From Micromonospora matsumotoense (GTDB taxonomy: Bacteria > Actinomycetota > Actinomycetes > Mycobacteriales > Micromonosporaceae), in assembly GCF_900091525.1 (NCBI RefSeq), contig NZ_FMCU01000016.1:62001-126000 (forward strand): a stretch of DNA of 64,000 nt, read 5' to 3'. Within the stretch, counting starts at the first letter, position 1; every line of letters begins with the position of its first letter. The position numbers and the translations under genes are program-made. Below the pieces are notes generated by a model. The model worked only from the letters and a program-made list of their open reading frames with translations, was not told where the DNA came from and made no database searches. Below are positions 17,638-25,424 of this stretch, in pieces.

Positions 17638-18923
17638 CGGCCTCGGAGGCGCTGACCGCCGACCCGGACGGGGATCGGGTACGGGCGGTGGTGACCGGGA
17701 TCGGGGTGGTCGCGCCCAGCGGCATCGGCGTCGACGCGCACTGGCGGACGGTGACCGGGGGCATCCGGCGGACCGGCCCCATCACGCTGTTCGATCCGAC
17801 CGGCTACCCCACCCGGGTCGGCGGCGAGGTCCCCGACTTCCACCCGGCCGCGTACGTCGACACCCGACAACTCGTGCAGACCGACCGGTGGACCCAGCTC
17901 GGGTTCGCCGCGACCGCGTTGGCGCTCGCCGACGCCGGGCTCCCCGACCGTGCCCCCGACCCGTACGCCTGGGCGGTCATCCTGGCCAGCTCGTCCGGCG
18001 GGAACCTGTTCGGGCAGCGGGAGCTGCAACGGCTCTGGGGCGGGTCGAGCCGCACCGTCGGGGCGTACCAGTCGATCGCCTGGTTCTATGCGGCGAGCGT
18101 CGGGCAGCTCTCCATCCACCACCAGTTCAAGGGGCCGTCGGGGGTGCTGGCCGCCGAGGCCGCCGGAGGGCTGGACAGCCTCGCGCACGCGGTGCGGACC
18201 ATCCGGCGGGGCACGTCGGTGGTGATCGCCGGGGCGACCGAGTGCCCACTGAGCCCGTACGCGCTGGCCTGTCAGCTCCGCTCCGGGCTGCTCAGCGACA
18301 TCGACGAGCCGGCGGCGGCGTACCGGCCGTTCGACCGGGCGGCCGGCGGATACGTGCCTGCCGAGGGGGGCGCGGTCTTCGTGGTGGAGGAGCGGGGGCA
18401 CGCCCTGGCCCGGGGTGCCCGGATCTACGGGGAGGTGACCGGCTGGGCGGCCACCCACGACGCCGTGCACACCGGCCCGGACACCGCCGGCGACCCGGCG
18501 ATGTACGCCCGGGCGATGCGGCTGGCGCTGGAGCGCTCGGGGAGCACCGCCGACGAGGTGGACATGGTCGTCCCCGACGCGCTCGGGGTGCCCCGCTACG
18601 ACCGCAGTGAGGCGACGGCGCTGCGGGCGGTCTTCGGCGACCGGCCGCCGCCGGTGAGCACCCACAAGTCGTTGACCGGCCGGGCCCACCAGGGCGGGTC
18701 GGCGTTGGACGCGGCGACCGCCCTGCTCGCCCTCCACCACGACACGCTGCCCGCCTCGGCCGGGCCGACCGACCCGGCTCCCGGCTGCGAGCTGGGCTTC
18801 CTGCGTGCCCCCCGGCAACCCCGCCACCGGGTGGCGCTGGTCTGTGCACGCGGCTTCGACGGGTTCAACAGCGCGGTGGTCCTGCGCGGGGCGCCCCCGG
18901 CGCCCCGGAGCGCCCCGGACTGA
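17634..18923 (+). CDS. Type II PKS chain-length factor (KSbeta)
   Basis: A 429-aa KS homologue lacking catalytic residues. The active-site Cys region reads VLAAEAAGGLDSL, with Ala where KSbeta proteins usually have Gln (SDQAGGLD-type), and the His motifs are gone (VVPDALGVPRYDRSEA). It pairs with KSalpha and sets the number of malonyl extensions. The missing Gln is notable because that residue has been linked to malonyl decarboxylation for priming, so another starter source is possible. GTG start within a GTGA overlap. The operon appears to end here, and the C-terminus is followed by 1.1 kb without genes. Confidence 0.93.
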   Translation: MTASEALTADPDGDRVRAVVTGIGVVAPSGIGVDAHWRTVTGGIRRTGPITLFDPTGYPTRVGGEVPDFHPAAYVDTRQLVQTDRWTQLGFAATALALADAGLPDRAPDPYAWAVILASSSGGNLFGQRELQRLWGGSSRTVGAYQSIAWFYAASVGQLSIHHQFKGPSGVLAAEAAGGLDSLAHAVRTIRRGTSVVIAGATECPLSPYALACQLRSGLLSDIDEPAAAYRPFDRAAGGYVPAEGGAVFVVEERGHALARGARIYGEVTGWAATHDAVHTGPDTAGDPAMYARAMRLALERSGSTADEVDMVVPDALGVPRYDRSEATALRAVFGDRPPPVSTHKSLTGRAHQGGSALDAATALLALHHDTLPASAGPTDPAPGCELGFLRAPRQPRHRVALVCARGFDGFNSAVVLRGAPPAPRSAPD

Positions 18924-18964
18924 CCATCCACCCACCCCGTCCGATCCACCCCTTCCCCATCCGG

Positions 18965-19145
18965 CTTCTGCCCGGTTCGTGGTGCCTGGCGCACTCCTTG
19001 CCCGACCCCTCGTGCCTGGCCTCTTTCTGCCTGGTGCCTTCCCGCCCGGCCCTTTCTTGCCCGACTCCTCGTGCCTGGTGCCTTTCCGCCTGGTCCCTTC
19101 TTGCCCGACCCCTCTTGCGTACCCTCCTTGCCTGGCGCTTCCCGG
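18965..19145. repeat. Degenerate pyrimidine-rich repeats
   Basis: Variants of CTTGCCCGACYCCTCGTGCC and GTGCCTTYCCGCC recur at least three times each (near 18998, 19055 and 19099). The plus strand is strongly C/T-biased and the minus strand therefore purine-rich. No clear fixed period. Confidence 0.6.
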
Positions 19146-19341
19146 TCCTTCGCCGTCCTGTCCTGCCTCGGGTAGCCCGACTCGGCCCCGGCCGACTGCT
19201 CGTGTGCCCTGACCGGGTCGCAGGTCGTCGCTGGCGTGGCTGGGCCACCCGATCGGATCGTGCCGGGCTGGCGTCCCGGGGATCGGCCGGGCTGCCGGTG
19301 GCCGGCATGTCGCAGGATCGGTGTGTGTTCGGCGGGAGGTG

Positions 19342-19377
19342 TATGCCGAGCTGGCATCTTTATGCCAGCTCGGCATA
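19342..19377. terminator. Perfect 16-bp hairpin (possible terminator or operator)
   Basis: TATGCCGAGCTGGCAT (19342-19357) and its exact complement (19362-19377) are separated by CTTT. It lies 420 bases after the KSbeta stop. The arms are less GC-rich than the other terminators here, so a regulatory site or a transposable-element remnant is also possible. Confidence 0.6.
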
Positions 19378-19877
19378 TCCGTCTGGGGACATCGGGTGGG
19401 TGGGGCCGCCGACCACCCGAGGCCGGGCGAGCCGGGGCCGGGCCAGCCGCGTTGCCGCGTTGCCGCGCTGATGCGCGCGGGGCCGACCTCGACCCCGCCG
19501 CGTTGCCGCGCGCGGCCGACGTCGAACCCACCGCACTGGCACGACAGTGGTCACCGAGCGTGCGCGCGCGACCCCGCTGGGGTGGGTGCCCGGTCCGACC
19601 GGGTCCGTGCTGGGCGGGGGCCCGGGCCGATGGCCCATGCCGGGGCCGGACGCGCCGGCCCACGGGGCGGCACCGGCCGGGCGATGCGTCGCCGGGGGTG
19701 TCCCCGGTGGTCAGTGGGGGGTGCCGACCAGGGTCGGGGTGCCTCCGACCCGTCCGACGGTCGGTCAGTTCCACACGGGATCGCCGGGCACGGCAGAGCC
19801 GCCGGTGGTGTCGCGGGCCGGCGTACGCGCCCGATCCTGCCCGGCCGATCGAGCGGCGGCAATCCGGCCGGCCGCCT

Positions 19878-20006
19878 TTTATGATCTAGCCATTCGCATC
19901 TAGTAATGGTCTTCCGGGCTGTCGTAGGGTGCCGTGAGCACGCCAAGAGACATCATCTTTGGGCGCTTTTGCCCGATTCTATGCTGGACGGTGGCCGGCG
20001 GTGACC
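19878..20006 (+). promoter_or_regulatory. AT-richer promoter region of the ligase-ATP-grasp operon
   Basis: A sharp fall in GC. ATCTAG occurs twice (19884-19889, 19898-19903), flanked by an inverted CCATT/AATGG pair (19890-19894, 19905-19909). This is a plausible operator for the thirteen-gene operon that starts with the AMP ligase. Exact -10/-35 not assigned. Confidence 0.4.
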
Positions 20007-21398
20007 ATGTATCGCCAAACGAAAGATCCTGCTGCGCAAGACCCCGGTTGGGTGGACGACGTGTTGTTCGCCGGCCGTCCGACCGATGTTTGTCTCCGGC
20101 TACCCGAGCCGGTGGACCGGGCCACCCTGCACCGCCTGGTCACCGAGGCGCAGGCCCGGTTGGTGGCCGCCGGACTACGCCCCGGCGGGGCTGCCGCGCT
20201 GCGTCTGCCCCCCTCATTGTCCTATGTGGTCAACCTGCTGGCGACCTGGCGCAGCGGGGGCCAGGCCGTGCTGCTCGACCACCGGCTCACCGACCACGAG
20301 GTCGACCGGGCGCTGCGTCGGCTCACCCCGCAGGTGGTCGTGGCCCCGGTCCGCACCGGCGGCGGCGCGCTGAAGGTCTTCGTCGACGTCACCGAGCGCG
20401 TCACCGGCTACGCGGACCGTCCGGCGGTCAGTGGCCACGCGGTGATCCAGCTCAGCTCCGGCTCCACCGGACCGTCCAAGGTGATCGGACGTACCGCCGC
20501 CGACCTGGTCGCCGAGGTGGAGCGTTACACCCGGATCGACGGGGTGGCGCTGCCCGGCGAGCGGATCATCCTGTTGCCGTCCATGGTGCACGTGCTCGGC
20601 CTCGTCGGTGGGCTGCTCTATGGTCTGCACGCCCGGGTCGAGCTGGTCCCGCCGGAGCGGCTCGGTGGCGACGCCGTGCTGGCCGCCATCGCCGCCCAGG
20701 ACACCCCGGCCACCGTGCTCGGCGTGCCCTTCCACATTGGTCTGCTCGCCTCCACCCGCCCCGACCGGCCGCTGCCGCAGTTCACCCGGATGACCACCGG
20801 CGGGGAGCTGGTCCCACCGGCCGTCGTGCAGGCGTTCACCGACCGGCACGGCGTACCCCTGGGCAACATGTACGGGATGACCGAGGTCGGTGTCATCGGC
20901 ACCGACCTGCACGGCAGCCACCGGCCGGCCATCGCGCCCGCCCCCGGCATCGAGGTCCGCGAGTCCGACGGTGAACTGCTGATCAGCTGCCCCGCCTCGC
21001 CGTACGTCGGGCTCAGCGACCCCGACCGCTGGGCCGACGGCTGGCTGCGTACCCGCGACGCCGGCACCGTCGACCCGGTCACCGGCCTGGTCACCGTCCG
21101 GGGCCGGCTCGACTCGCAGGTCTCCGTGGGGGGCCTGAAGGTCGACCTGACCGAGGTCGAGGCCACCCTCACCGGGCTGCCCGGGGTGGCCGCCGCCGTG
21201 GTCACCTACGACGACGGGATCACCGCCTACGTGCAGCCCGACGGGCCGCTGTCCGGGGATGCGCTGGACAGGCTGCTCGCCGAACGGCTGGCCGGTTACA
21301 AGCGTCCCCGCACCCTGCACCTGGTGGCGCAACTGCCACGTACCACCACCGGCAAACTGGTCCGCTCGCTGGACGTGCTGCGAACGGCGGCCCCGTGA
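20007..21398 (+). CDS. AMP-dependent acyl-CoA/acyl-ACP synthetase (first ligase of the cluster)
   Basis: A 463-aa ANL-superfamily adenylating enzyme, short for the family. The P-loop is QLSSGSTGPSKVIG, followed by NMYGMTEVG, the hinge-region Asp in WLRTRDAGTVDP and the catalytic Lys near the end, RTTTGKLVRS. It would adenylate a carboxylic acid and load it onto CoA or the ACPs encoded next. The substrate cannot be read from the sequence; an aromatic or starter acid is a guess. First gene of the second operon. The ATG at 20007 lacks a strong ribosome site; GTG 20001 and TTG 19959 are alternatives. Confidence 0.88.
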   Translation: MYRQTKDPAAQDPGWVDDVLFAGRPTDVCLRLPEPVDRATLHRLVTEAQARLVAAGLRPGGAAALRLPPSLSYVVNLLATWRSGGQAVLLDHRLTDHEVDRALRRLTPQVVVAPVRTGGGALKVFVDVTERVTGYADRPAVSGHAVIQLSSGSTGPSKVIGRTAADLVAEVERYTRIDGVALPGERIILLPSMVHVLGLVGGLLYGLHARVELVPPERLGGDAVLAAIAAQDTPATVLGVPFHIGLLASTRPDRPLPQFTRMTTGGELVPPAVVQAFTDRHGVPLGNMYGMTEVGVIGTDLHGSHRPAIAPAPGIEVRESDGELLISCPASPYVGLSDPDRWADGWLRTRDAGTVDPVTGLVTVRGRLDSQVSVGGLKVDLTEVEATLTGLPGVAAAVVTYDDGITAYVQPDGPLSGDALDRLLAERLAGYKRPRTLHLVAQLPRTTTGKLVRSLDVLRTAAP

Positions 21399-21559
21399 CC
21401 GGTCCGCTCCACCCCGCCCACCGGCCGGTCCCCGAGGGCCGCCGCCGGGGCGTCACCACCGCGTCACCACCGGCCGACCGTCGGCGGTACGCCCGAACCA
21501 TCCCCGCACGGTGCCCCGACCGGACGCCGGCAACTCGCCCATCGAGAGAGGTTACCGTC

Positions 21560-21826
21560 ATGCGAGACGAGGTCCGTACCTTCGTCATCGACCAGCTCCA
21601 GGACATGAACTACGACGTCGACGAGATCGACGACGACACCACCCTCGGCCCCTCCGGGGTGGACCTGGAGTCCCTCGCCCTGTCCGACCTGTCCGTCCGG
21701 GTGGAGGACCGGTACGGGCTGCGGTTCGCCGACGACGAGTCGGAGAAGCTGGCCCTGATGACGGTGGGGGAGTTCACCACCATGGTCGCCGACCGGGTCG
21801 CCGGGGCGACCACCGACAACCGCTGA
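21560..21826 (+). CDS. Acyl carrier protein (ACP 1)
   Basis: An 88-aa acidic ACP. The phosphopantetheine serine is S38 in GPSGVDLESLALSDL, helix 2 follows and the C-terminal helix is MTVGEFTTMVADRV. It needs activation by a phosphopantetheinyl transferase encoded elsewhere. It is the second gene of the operon and the most likely partner of the flanking ligases and ketosynthases. The ATG has GAGAGAGG upstream. The stop TGA shares its A with the next gene's ATG, so both ACPs are made together. Confidence 0.92.
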   Translation: MRDEVRTFVIDQLQDMNYDVDEIDDDTTLGPSGVDLESLALSDLSVRVEDRYGLRFADDESEKLALMTVGEFTTMVADRVAGATTDNR

Positions 21827-22071
21827 TGTCCGGTCAGCCCGACCTGGGGCGAGCTGACCTGGTGAGCATGCTCGCCGAACTGACCGGCAAACCCGTAGAG
21901 CAGGTCCCGCACCGGGTCGGCTCGATGGAGCTGGCCTGGCTGGTGCACCTCGTCGAACAGCGCTACGGCACCCAGATGGACCTCACCGACGACCAGCTCG
22001 CCGGCATCCGTACCGTCGACGACGCGCTGACCGTGTTCCACACCTGCCTGCCCGCCTCCGCCGATGGTTGA
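21826..22071 (+). CDS. Second acyl carrier-like protein (ACP 2, atypical site)
   Basis: An 81-aa ACP-fold protein. The serine position is occupied (S33) but the usual Asp-Ser-Leu reads Gly-Ser-Met (HRVGSMELAWLVHLVEQRYG). The rest has the ACP helix pattern, with TVDDALTVF as the last helix. Whether S33 is modified is uncertain; the protein may carry a different intermediate from ACP 1 or act as a docking partner. It overlaps ACP 1 by 1 base and the following KS gene by 8 bases. Paired ACPs with several KS-like genes are also seen in aryl-polyene systems. Confidence 0.8.
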   Translation: MSGQPDLGRADLVSMLAELTGKPVEQVPHRVGSMELAWLVHLVEQRYGTQMDLTDDQLAGIRTVDDALTVFHTCLPASADG

Positions 22072-23260
22072 GCGGGCACCCGTCACGATCTCCGGCACGT
22101 ACGCGGTCAGCGCCTTCGGCAGGGGCGTGGACGCCCTGCTGGCCGGGGTCCTGTCCGGCGTACCGGCGTTCCGGCCGGTCCGTCGCTTCGCCACCACCGG
22201 TCGCCGGGTGACCGTCGCGGCCACCCGGCCCGACGTGGCGACCCTGCCGCAGGAGCTTGCCGACGCCTGCGACGCGGCCTGCGGCGCGGCCGGGCTCGAC
22301 CCGGCGCAGCGGGCCGGGTCGGCGCTGTTCCTGGCCACCCACGGCGGCCCGGCCACCCTGCCCGGCCCGTACGTCGACGACCTGCCGGTCGTGGACACCG
22401 ACGACCCGTGGTGGGCCGACGGCGAGCAGGCCGACGGCGGTCCGGCCTGGCCGGAGCTGCCGACGCTGGCCGGCCGGCTGGCTCGGCGGTGCGGGCTCGG
22501 CGGCCCGACCCGGGTCTACACCACCGCCTGCGTCTCGGCGAGCAGCGCGGTGGCCGACGCCGCCGCGATGATCCGCCGGGGGGACACCGAGCGGGTCGTG
22601 GTGGTCGCCGGCTACCTGGTGGAGCCGGACCAGTTCGCGCTCTTCGACGCCGGCCGGGCACTCGCCGCCGACGGGGCGGTCCGCCCGTTCAGCGCCGGGC
22701 GGCAGGGGTTGCTGCTCGGCGACGGGGTGGCCGCGGTGGTGCTGGAGTCCACCGCCGCGCTGCGCGCCCGGGGTGGCAGCCCGGTGGCGACGCTGGTCGG
22801 ATGGGGGCGGGCCGGCGACGCCCACCACCCCTGCCAGCCCGACCCGCAGGGCGGGGGACTGGCCCGGGCGGTCGGCGCGGCGCTGCACCGCGCCGGGTTG
22901 CCCGCCGGGGCGGTCGGCTACGTCAACGCGAACGCCACCGGCACCGGCTTCAGTGACGCCTCCGAGGCGGCGGCGCTGCGGCTGGCCCTGGGTGAGCGGG
23001 CCGGCCAGGTGCCGGTCAGCTCCACCAAGGCGCTGCACGGGCACGCGCTGGAGGCGTCCGGCCTGCTCGAACTGGTGGTCACCGTGGCGGCGCTGGGGCA
23101 CGGGAAACTACCGGTCAACGCCGGCTGGCTCGGCCCCGACCCGGCCTGCCCGCTGGACGTGGTCACCGCCGCGCCCCGCCCGGTGACCAGCCGGTACGCG
23201 CTCAGCCTCAACGCCGCCTTCGGCGGCGCGAACACCGCACTGCTGGTGGGTGCGCCGTGA
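22064..23260 (+). CDS. Beta-ketoacyl synthase with altered triad (His to Asn)
   Basis: A 398-aa KS. The nucleophile is kept (C156 in YTTACVSASSAVAD) and so is the second His (H327 in TKALHGHALEASG). The motif NAHGTGT reads NANATGTG, so the first catalytic His is Asn290. This His normally promotes decarboxylation of the extender. The enzyme may therefore act as an acyl transferase, a priming enzyme or a partner subunit rather than a normal elongating KS. It has FabF-like length and ends FGGANTALLV. It overlaps the preceding ACP by 8 bases and the next gene by 4. Confidence 0.88.
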   Translation: MVERAPVTISGTYAVSAFGRGVDALLAGVLSGVPAFRPVRRFATTGRRVTVAATRPDVATLPQELADACDAACGAAGLDPAQRAGSALFLATHGGPATLPGPYVDDLPVVDTDDPWWADGEQADGGPAWPELPTLAGRLARRCGLGGPTRVYTTACVSASSAVADAAAMIRRGDTERVVVVAGYLVEPDQFALFDAGRALAADGAVRPFSAGRQGLLLGDGVAAVVLESTAALRARGGSPVATLVGWGRAGDAHHPCQPDPQGGGLARAVGAALHRAGLPAGAVGYVNANATGTGFSDASEAAALRLALGERAGQVPVSSTKALHGHALEASGLLELVVTVAALGHGKLPVNAGWLGPDPACPLDVVTAAPRPVTSRYALSLNAAFGGANTALLVGAP

Positions 23261-23811
23261 CCGGCACGCGCGGCCCGGGGCACGGGATCGTCCCGGGCCG
23301 TCCGGCCGGCCACGGCGCACCCCGGGTGCTGGCGCAGGCGCGCTGGCCGGAGCCGGGCGACGGGCCACCACCGCCGCTGCCCGGGTTCGTGCACTCGGCG
23401 TTCGCGCCGCTGGTCGCGGCGGCGGCCGGGCGCTGCCTGGAACGTCGTCCGACCCCGGCTCCGGCCGGGGCGCGGTGCGCGGTGGTGCTGGTCAGCGCCG
23501 CCGGGGACCGGCCCAGTGCCACGCACGTCCGGTCGACCGTCGCCGCCGGGGGGCGGGTCGGTCCACTGTTCTTCTTCCAGTCGGTGCCCAACAGCGTGGC
23601 CGGGCAGGTCGCCGCCCGTTGGGGACTGACCGGTCCGGTGGTGTGCCTGAGCCCGACCGGCGACCCACGGGCCGACGCCACCGCCGAGGGGGAACTGCTG
23701 CTGTACGACGGCGACGCCGACGAGGCGTTGCTGGTCCTGATCGAAGAGGCACCCGACGCGACGCCCACCGGTGCGGTCGCGGTGCTGCTGGGGGGAGGAG
23801 ACAGTCAATGA
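23257..23811 (+). CDS. Stand-alone beta-ketoacyl synthase N-terminal-like protein
   Basis: A 184-aa protein that resembles only the N-terminal part of ketosynthases. The stretch LFFFQSVPNSVAGQVAARWG, followed by LTGPVVCLSP, corresponds to the KS region around the nucleophile but has Cys in a different setting. Similar short 'beta-ketoacyl synthase N-terminal-like' proteins occur in aryl-polyene and related clusters beside full KS genes. Role unknown; it may pair with the altered KS encoded just before. GTG start in a GTGA overlap; the stop overlaps the following ATG by 4 bases. It appears intact in its family, not a broken KS gene. Confidence 0.78.
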   Translation: MTGTRGPGHGIVPGRPAGHGAPRVLAQARWPEPGDGPPPPLPGFVHSAFAPLVAAAAGRCLERRPTPAPAGARCAVVLVSAAGDRPSATHVRSTVAAGGRVGPLFFFQSVPNSVAGQVAARWGLTGPVVCLSPTGDPRADATAEGELLLYDGDADEALLVLIEEAPDATPTGAVAVLLGGGDSQ

Positions 23812-25424
23812 GGACGAAGGGACTGCGGGGTGCGCTCGCCGCCGATCCGCAACTCGGTGCCGGGAACGTGCTGGCCCGGGTGCTGGCCCACGGCGCGGAC
23901 CCGCAGGGGCCGGGCCTGACCTTCGACACCCCGGTCGACGGGCACCCCGCCGGGCAGCCGCTCACCCTGGGCCAGCTCGACGAGCGGGTCGCCGCGCGGG
24001 TGGCCTGGCTGCACGACCGGGGGGTGCGGCCCCGTGACCCGGTCGCCGTCTGGGCCACCGCCGCCGCCGACATGGTGCTGAGTTTCCTGGCGTTGACCCG
24101 GCTCGGCGCGATCCCGGCGCTGATGAACGGCAAGCTGCGCCCGGAGATCGCCGCCGAGTACATCCGCCGGCTGCGCGGTGCCGGGGTGCTCGCCGATGCC
24201 GCGCACACCGAACTGCTGGCCGGGCACGACCTGGGCGTACCCCTGCTGGGGACCCCGCAGGAGGCCGGCAGCGGCGATCCGGCGCAGGCCCCCGCCGACT
24301 ACCGGCACCACCCCGACGACCCGATCGTCATCACCCACACCTCCGGCACCACCGGGGTGCCGAAGGCGGTGCTGCACTCGCACGCCAGCCTCTTCGCCGC
24401 CACCCGGCACCTGCTGTCCATGCCGCAGGCGCAGGGCACCCGGCGGATCCTCAACGCGCTGCCCGCCCCGCACACCGCGACGGTGCTCATGGTCAACCAG
24501 GCGTTGGGCAACCAGGCGGAGATGTTCCTGCTGTCCGAGCAGGGGGGCGAGCGGGTCCTCGACGCCATCCAGCAGTGGCGGCCCGACGGGGTCTTCGGCT
24601 TCTCGATGACCTGGGCCGAGCTGGCCCGTTTCGACCTGAGCGGGTACGACCTGGACTCGGTGCGGCTGTGGTTCAACACCGGGGACTGCTCGCACGAGCC
24701 CCACGTACGCCGGCTCGTCGCGGTCGGCTCGCGGGACGTGTTCACCCGGCAGGGCGTCACCCGGGTCCCCGGTTCGGTCTTCATCGACGGCCTGGGCTCC
24801 AGCGAGATGGGGCACTCGATGTTCCACATCACGCACACCGTCGACACCGACCGGTACGGCCGCTGCGTGGGCCGCCCCTACCGGTTCGCCAGGGTGGCCG
24901 TCCTCGACGCCGAGGGCAACGAGCTGCCCCCCGGTCAGGTCGGCTTCCTCGGCATCGACTCGCCGTCGCTGTTCCGGGGCTACTGGAACGACTCGGTCAC
25001 CAGCTACCGGTTCCGGCTGCGCGGCTGGTACCTCACCGGCGACCTGGTCCACGCCGACGCCGACGGCCGCTACTACCACCTGGACCGGGCGGTCGACTCG
25101 GTGACGCTGCCCGACGGGCGGCGGTACTTCACCGCCCTGTCCGAGGAGCGGATCCTCGCCGCCTGCCCCGACGTCACCGACTGCACGGTGCTGATCGTCG
25201 CCGACGGCGACACGGTCACCACCGACGTGCTGCTGGAGTTGGCCGCCGGGGCCGACCCGGCCGCCGACCGGACCGCGACGATCCGGGCCGCGCTCGGGGC
25301 GGACGTGGGGGAGACCCTGCGCCGGGTGGTGCCGGTGAGCGCCGACGACATCCCGGTCACCGTCACCGGCAAGGTCCGCAAGGTGGCGCTGCGCGAACGC
25401 TACCTCGCGGAATCGTCGTCATGA
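23808..25424 (+). CDS. AMP-dependent acyl-CoA synthetase (second ligase)
   Basis: A 538-aa ANL enzyme. The P-loop is ITHTSGTTGVPKAVLHSH, then FIDGLGSSEMGHSMF, then WYLTGDLVHADADGRYY, and the catalytic Lys is in VTVTGKVRKVALRERY. After the hinge the usual GRxDD-type motif is changed (LDRAVDSVTLPDGRRYF). It would activate a carboxylic acid for loading onto CoA or ACP. The substrate is unknown, but three different ligases in one cluster suggest several acyl building blocks or a final ligation. The ATG follows GGGGGAGGAG and overlaps the previous stop. Confidence 0.88.
   Translation: MRTKGLRGALAADPQLGAGNVLARVLAHGADPQGPGLTFDTPVDGHPAGQPLTLGQLDERVAARVAWLHDRGVRPRDPVAVWATAAADMVLSFLALTRLGAIPALMNGKLRPEIAAEYIRRLRGAGVLADAAHTELLAGHDLGVPLLGTPQEAGSGDPAQAPADYRHHPDDPIVITHTSGTTGVPKAVLHSHASLFAATRHLLSMPQAQGTRRILNALPAPHTATVLMVNQALGNQAEMFLLSEQGGERVLDAIQQWRPDGVFGFSMTWAELARFDLSGYDLDSVRLWFNTGDCSHEPHVRRLVAVGSRDVFTRQGVTRVPGSVFIDGLGSSEMGHSMFHITHTVDTDRYGRCVGRPYRFARVAVLDAEGNELPPGQVGFLGIDSPSLFRGYWNDSVTSYRFRLRGWYLTGDLVHADADGRYYHLDRAVDSVTLPDGRRYFTALSEERILAACPDVTDCTVLIVADGDTVTTDVLLELAAGADPAADRTATIRAALGADVGETLRRVVPVSADDIPVTVTGKVRKVALRERYLAESSS

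Larger units (their letters stand above)
18924..20006. other. 1.1-kb non-coding block between the two PKS operons
   Basis: No reading frame here has the feel of a gene; the long open frames are GC-bias shadows with repetitive Arg/Gly/Lys. It holds a pyrimidine-biased degenerate repeat (18965-19145), a perfect hairpin (19342-19377), GCCGCGTTGCC repeats near 19450-19510 and an AT-richer promoter-like zone (19878-20006). Confidence 0.7.

Noticed and set aside
18596..19774. Minus-strand frame with Lys/Gly/Arg-rich repeats after KSbeta
   Set aside because: Its repeats come from the pyrimidine-rich DNA repeat; half of it is antisense to KSbeta. No domain is visible.
23257..23811. Frameshifted remnant of a full ketosynthase
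   Set aside because: The gene is flanked by exact 4-base overlaps on both sides and resembles known stand-alone KS N-terminal-like proteins, so it looks intact.
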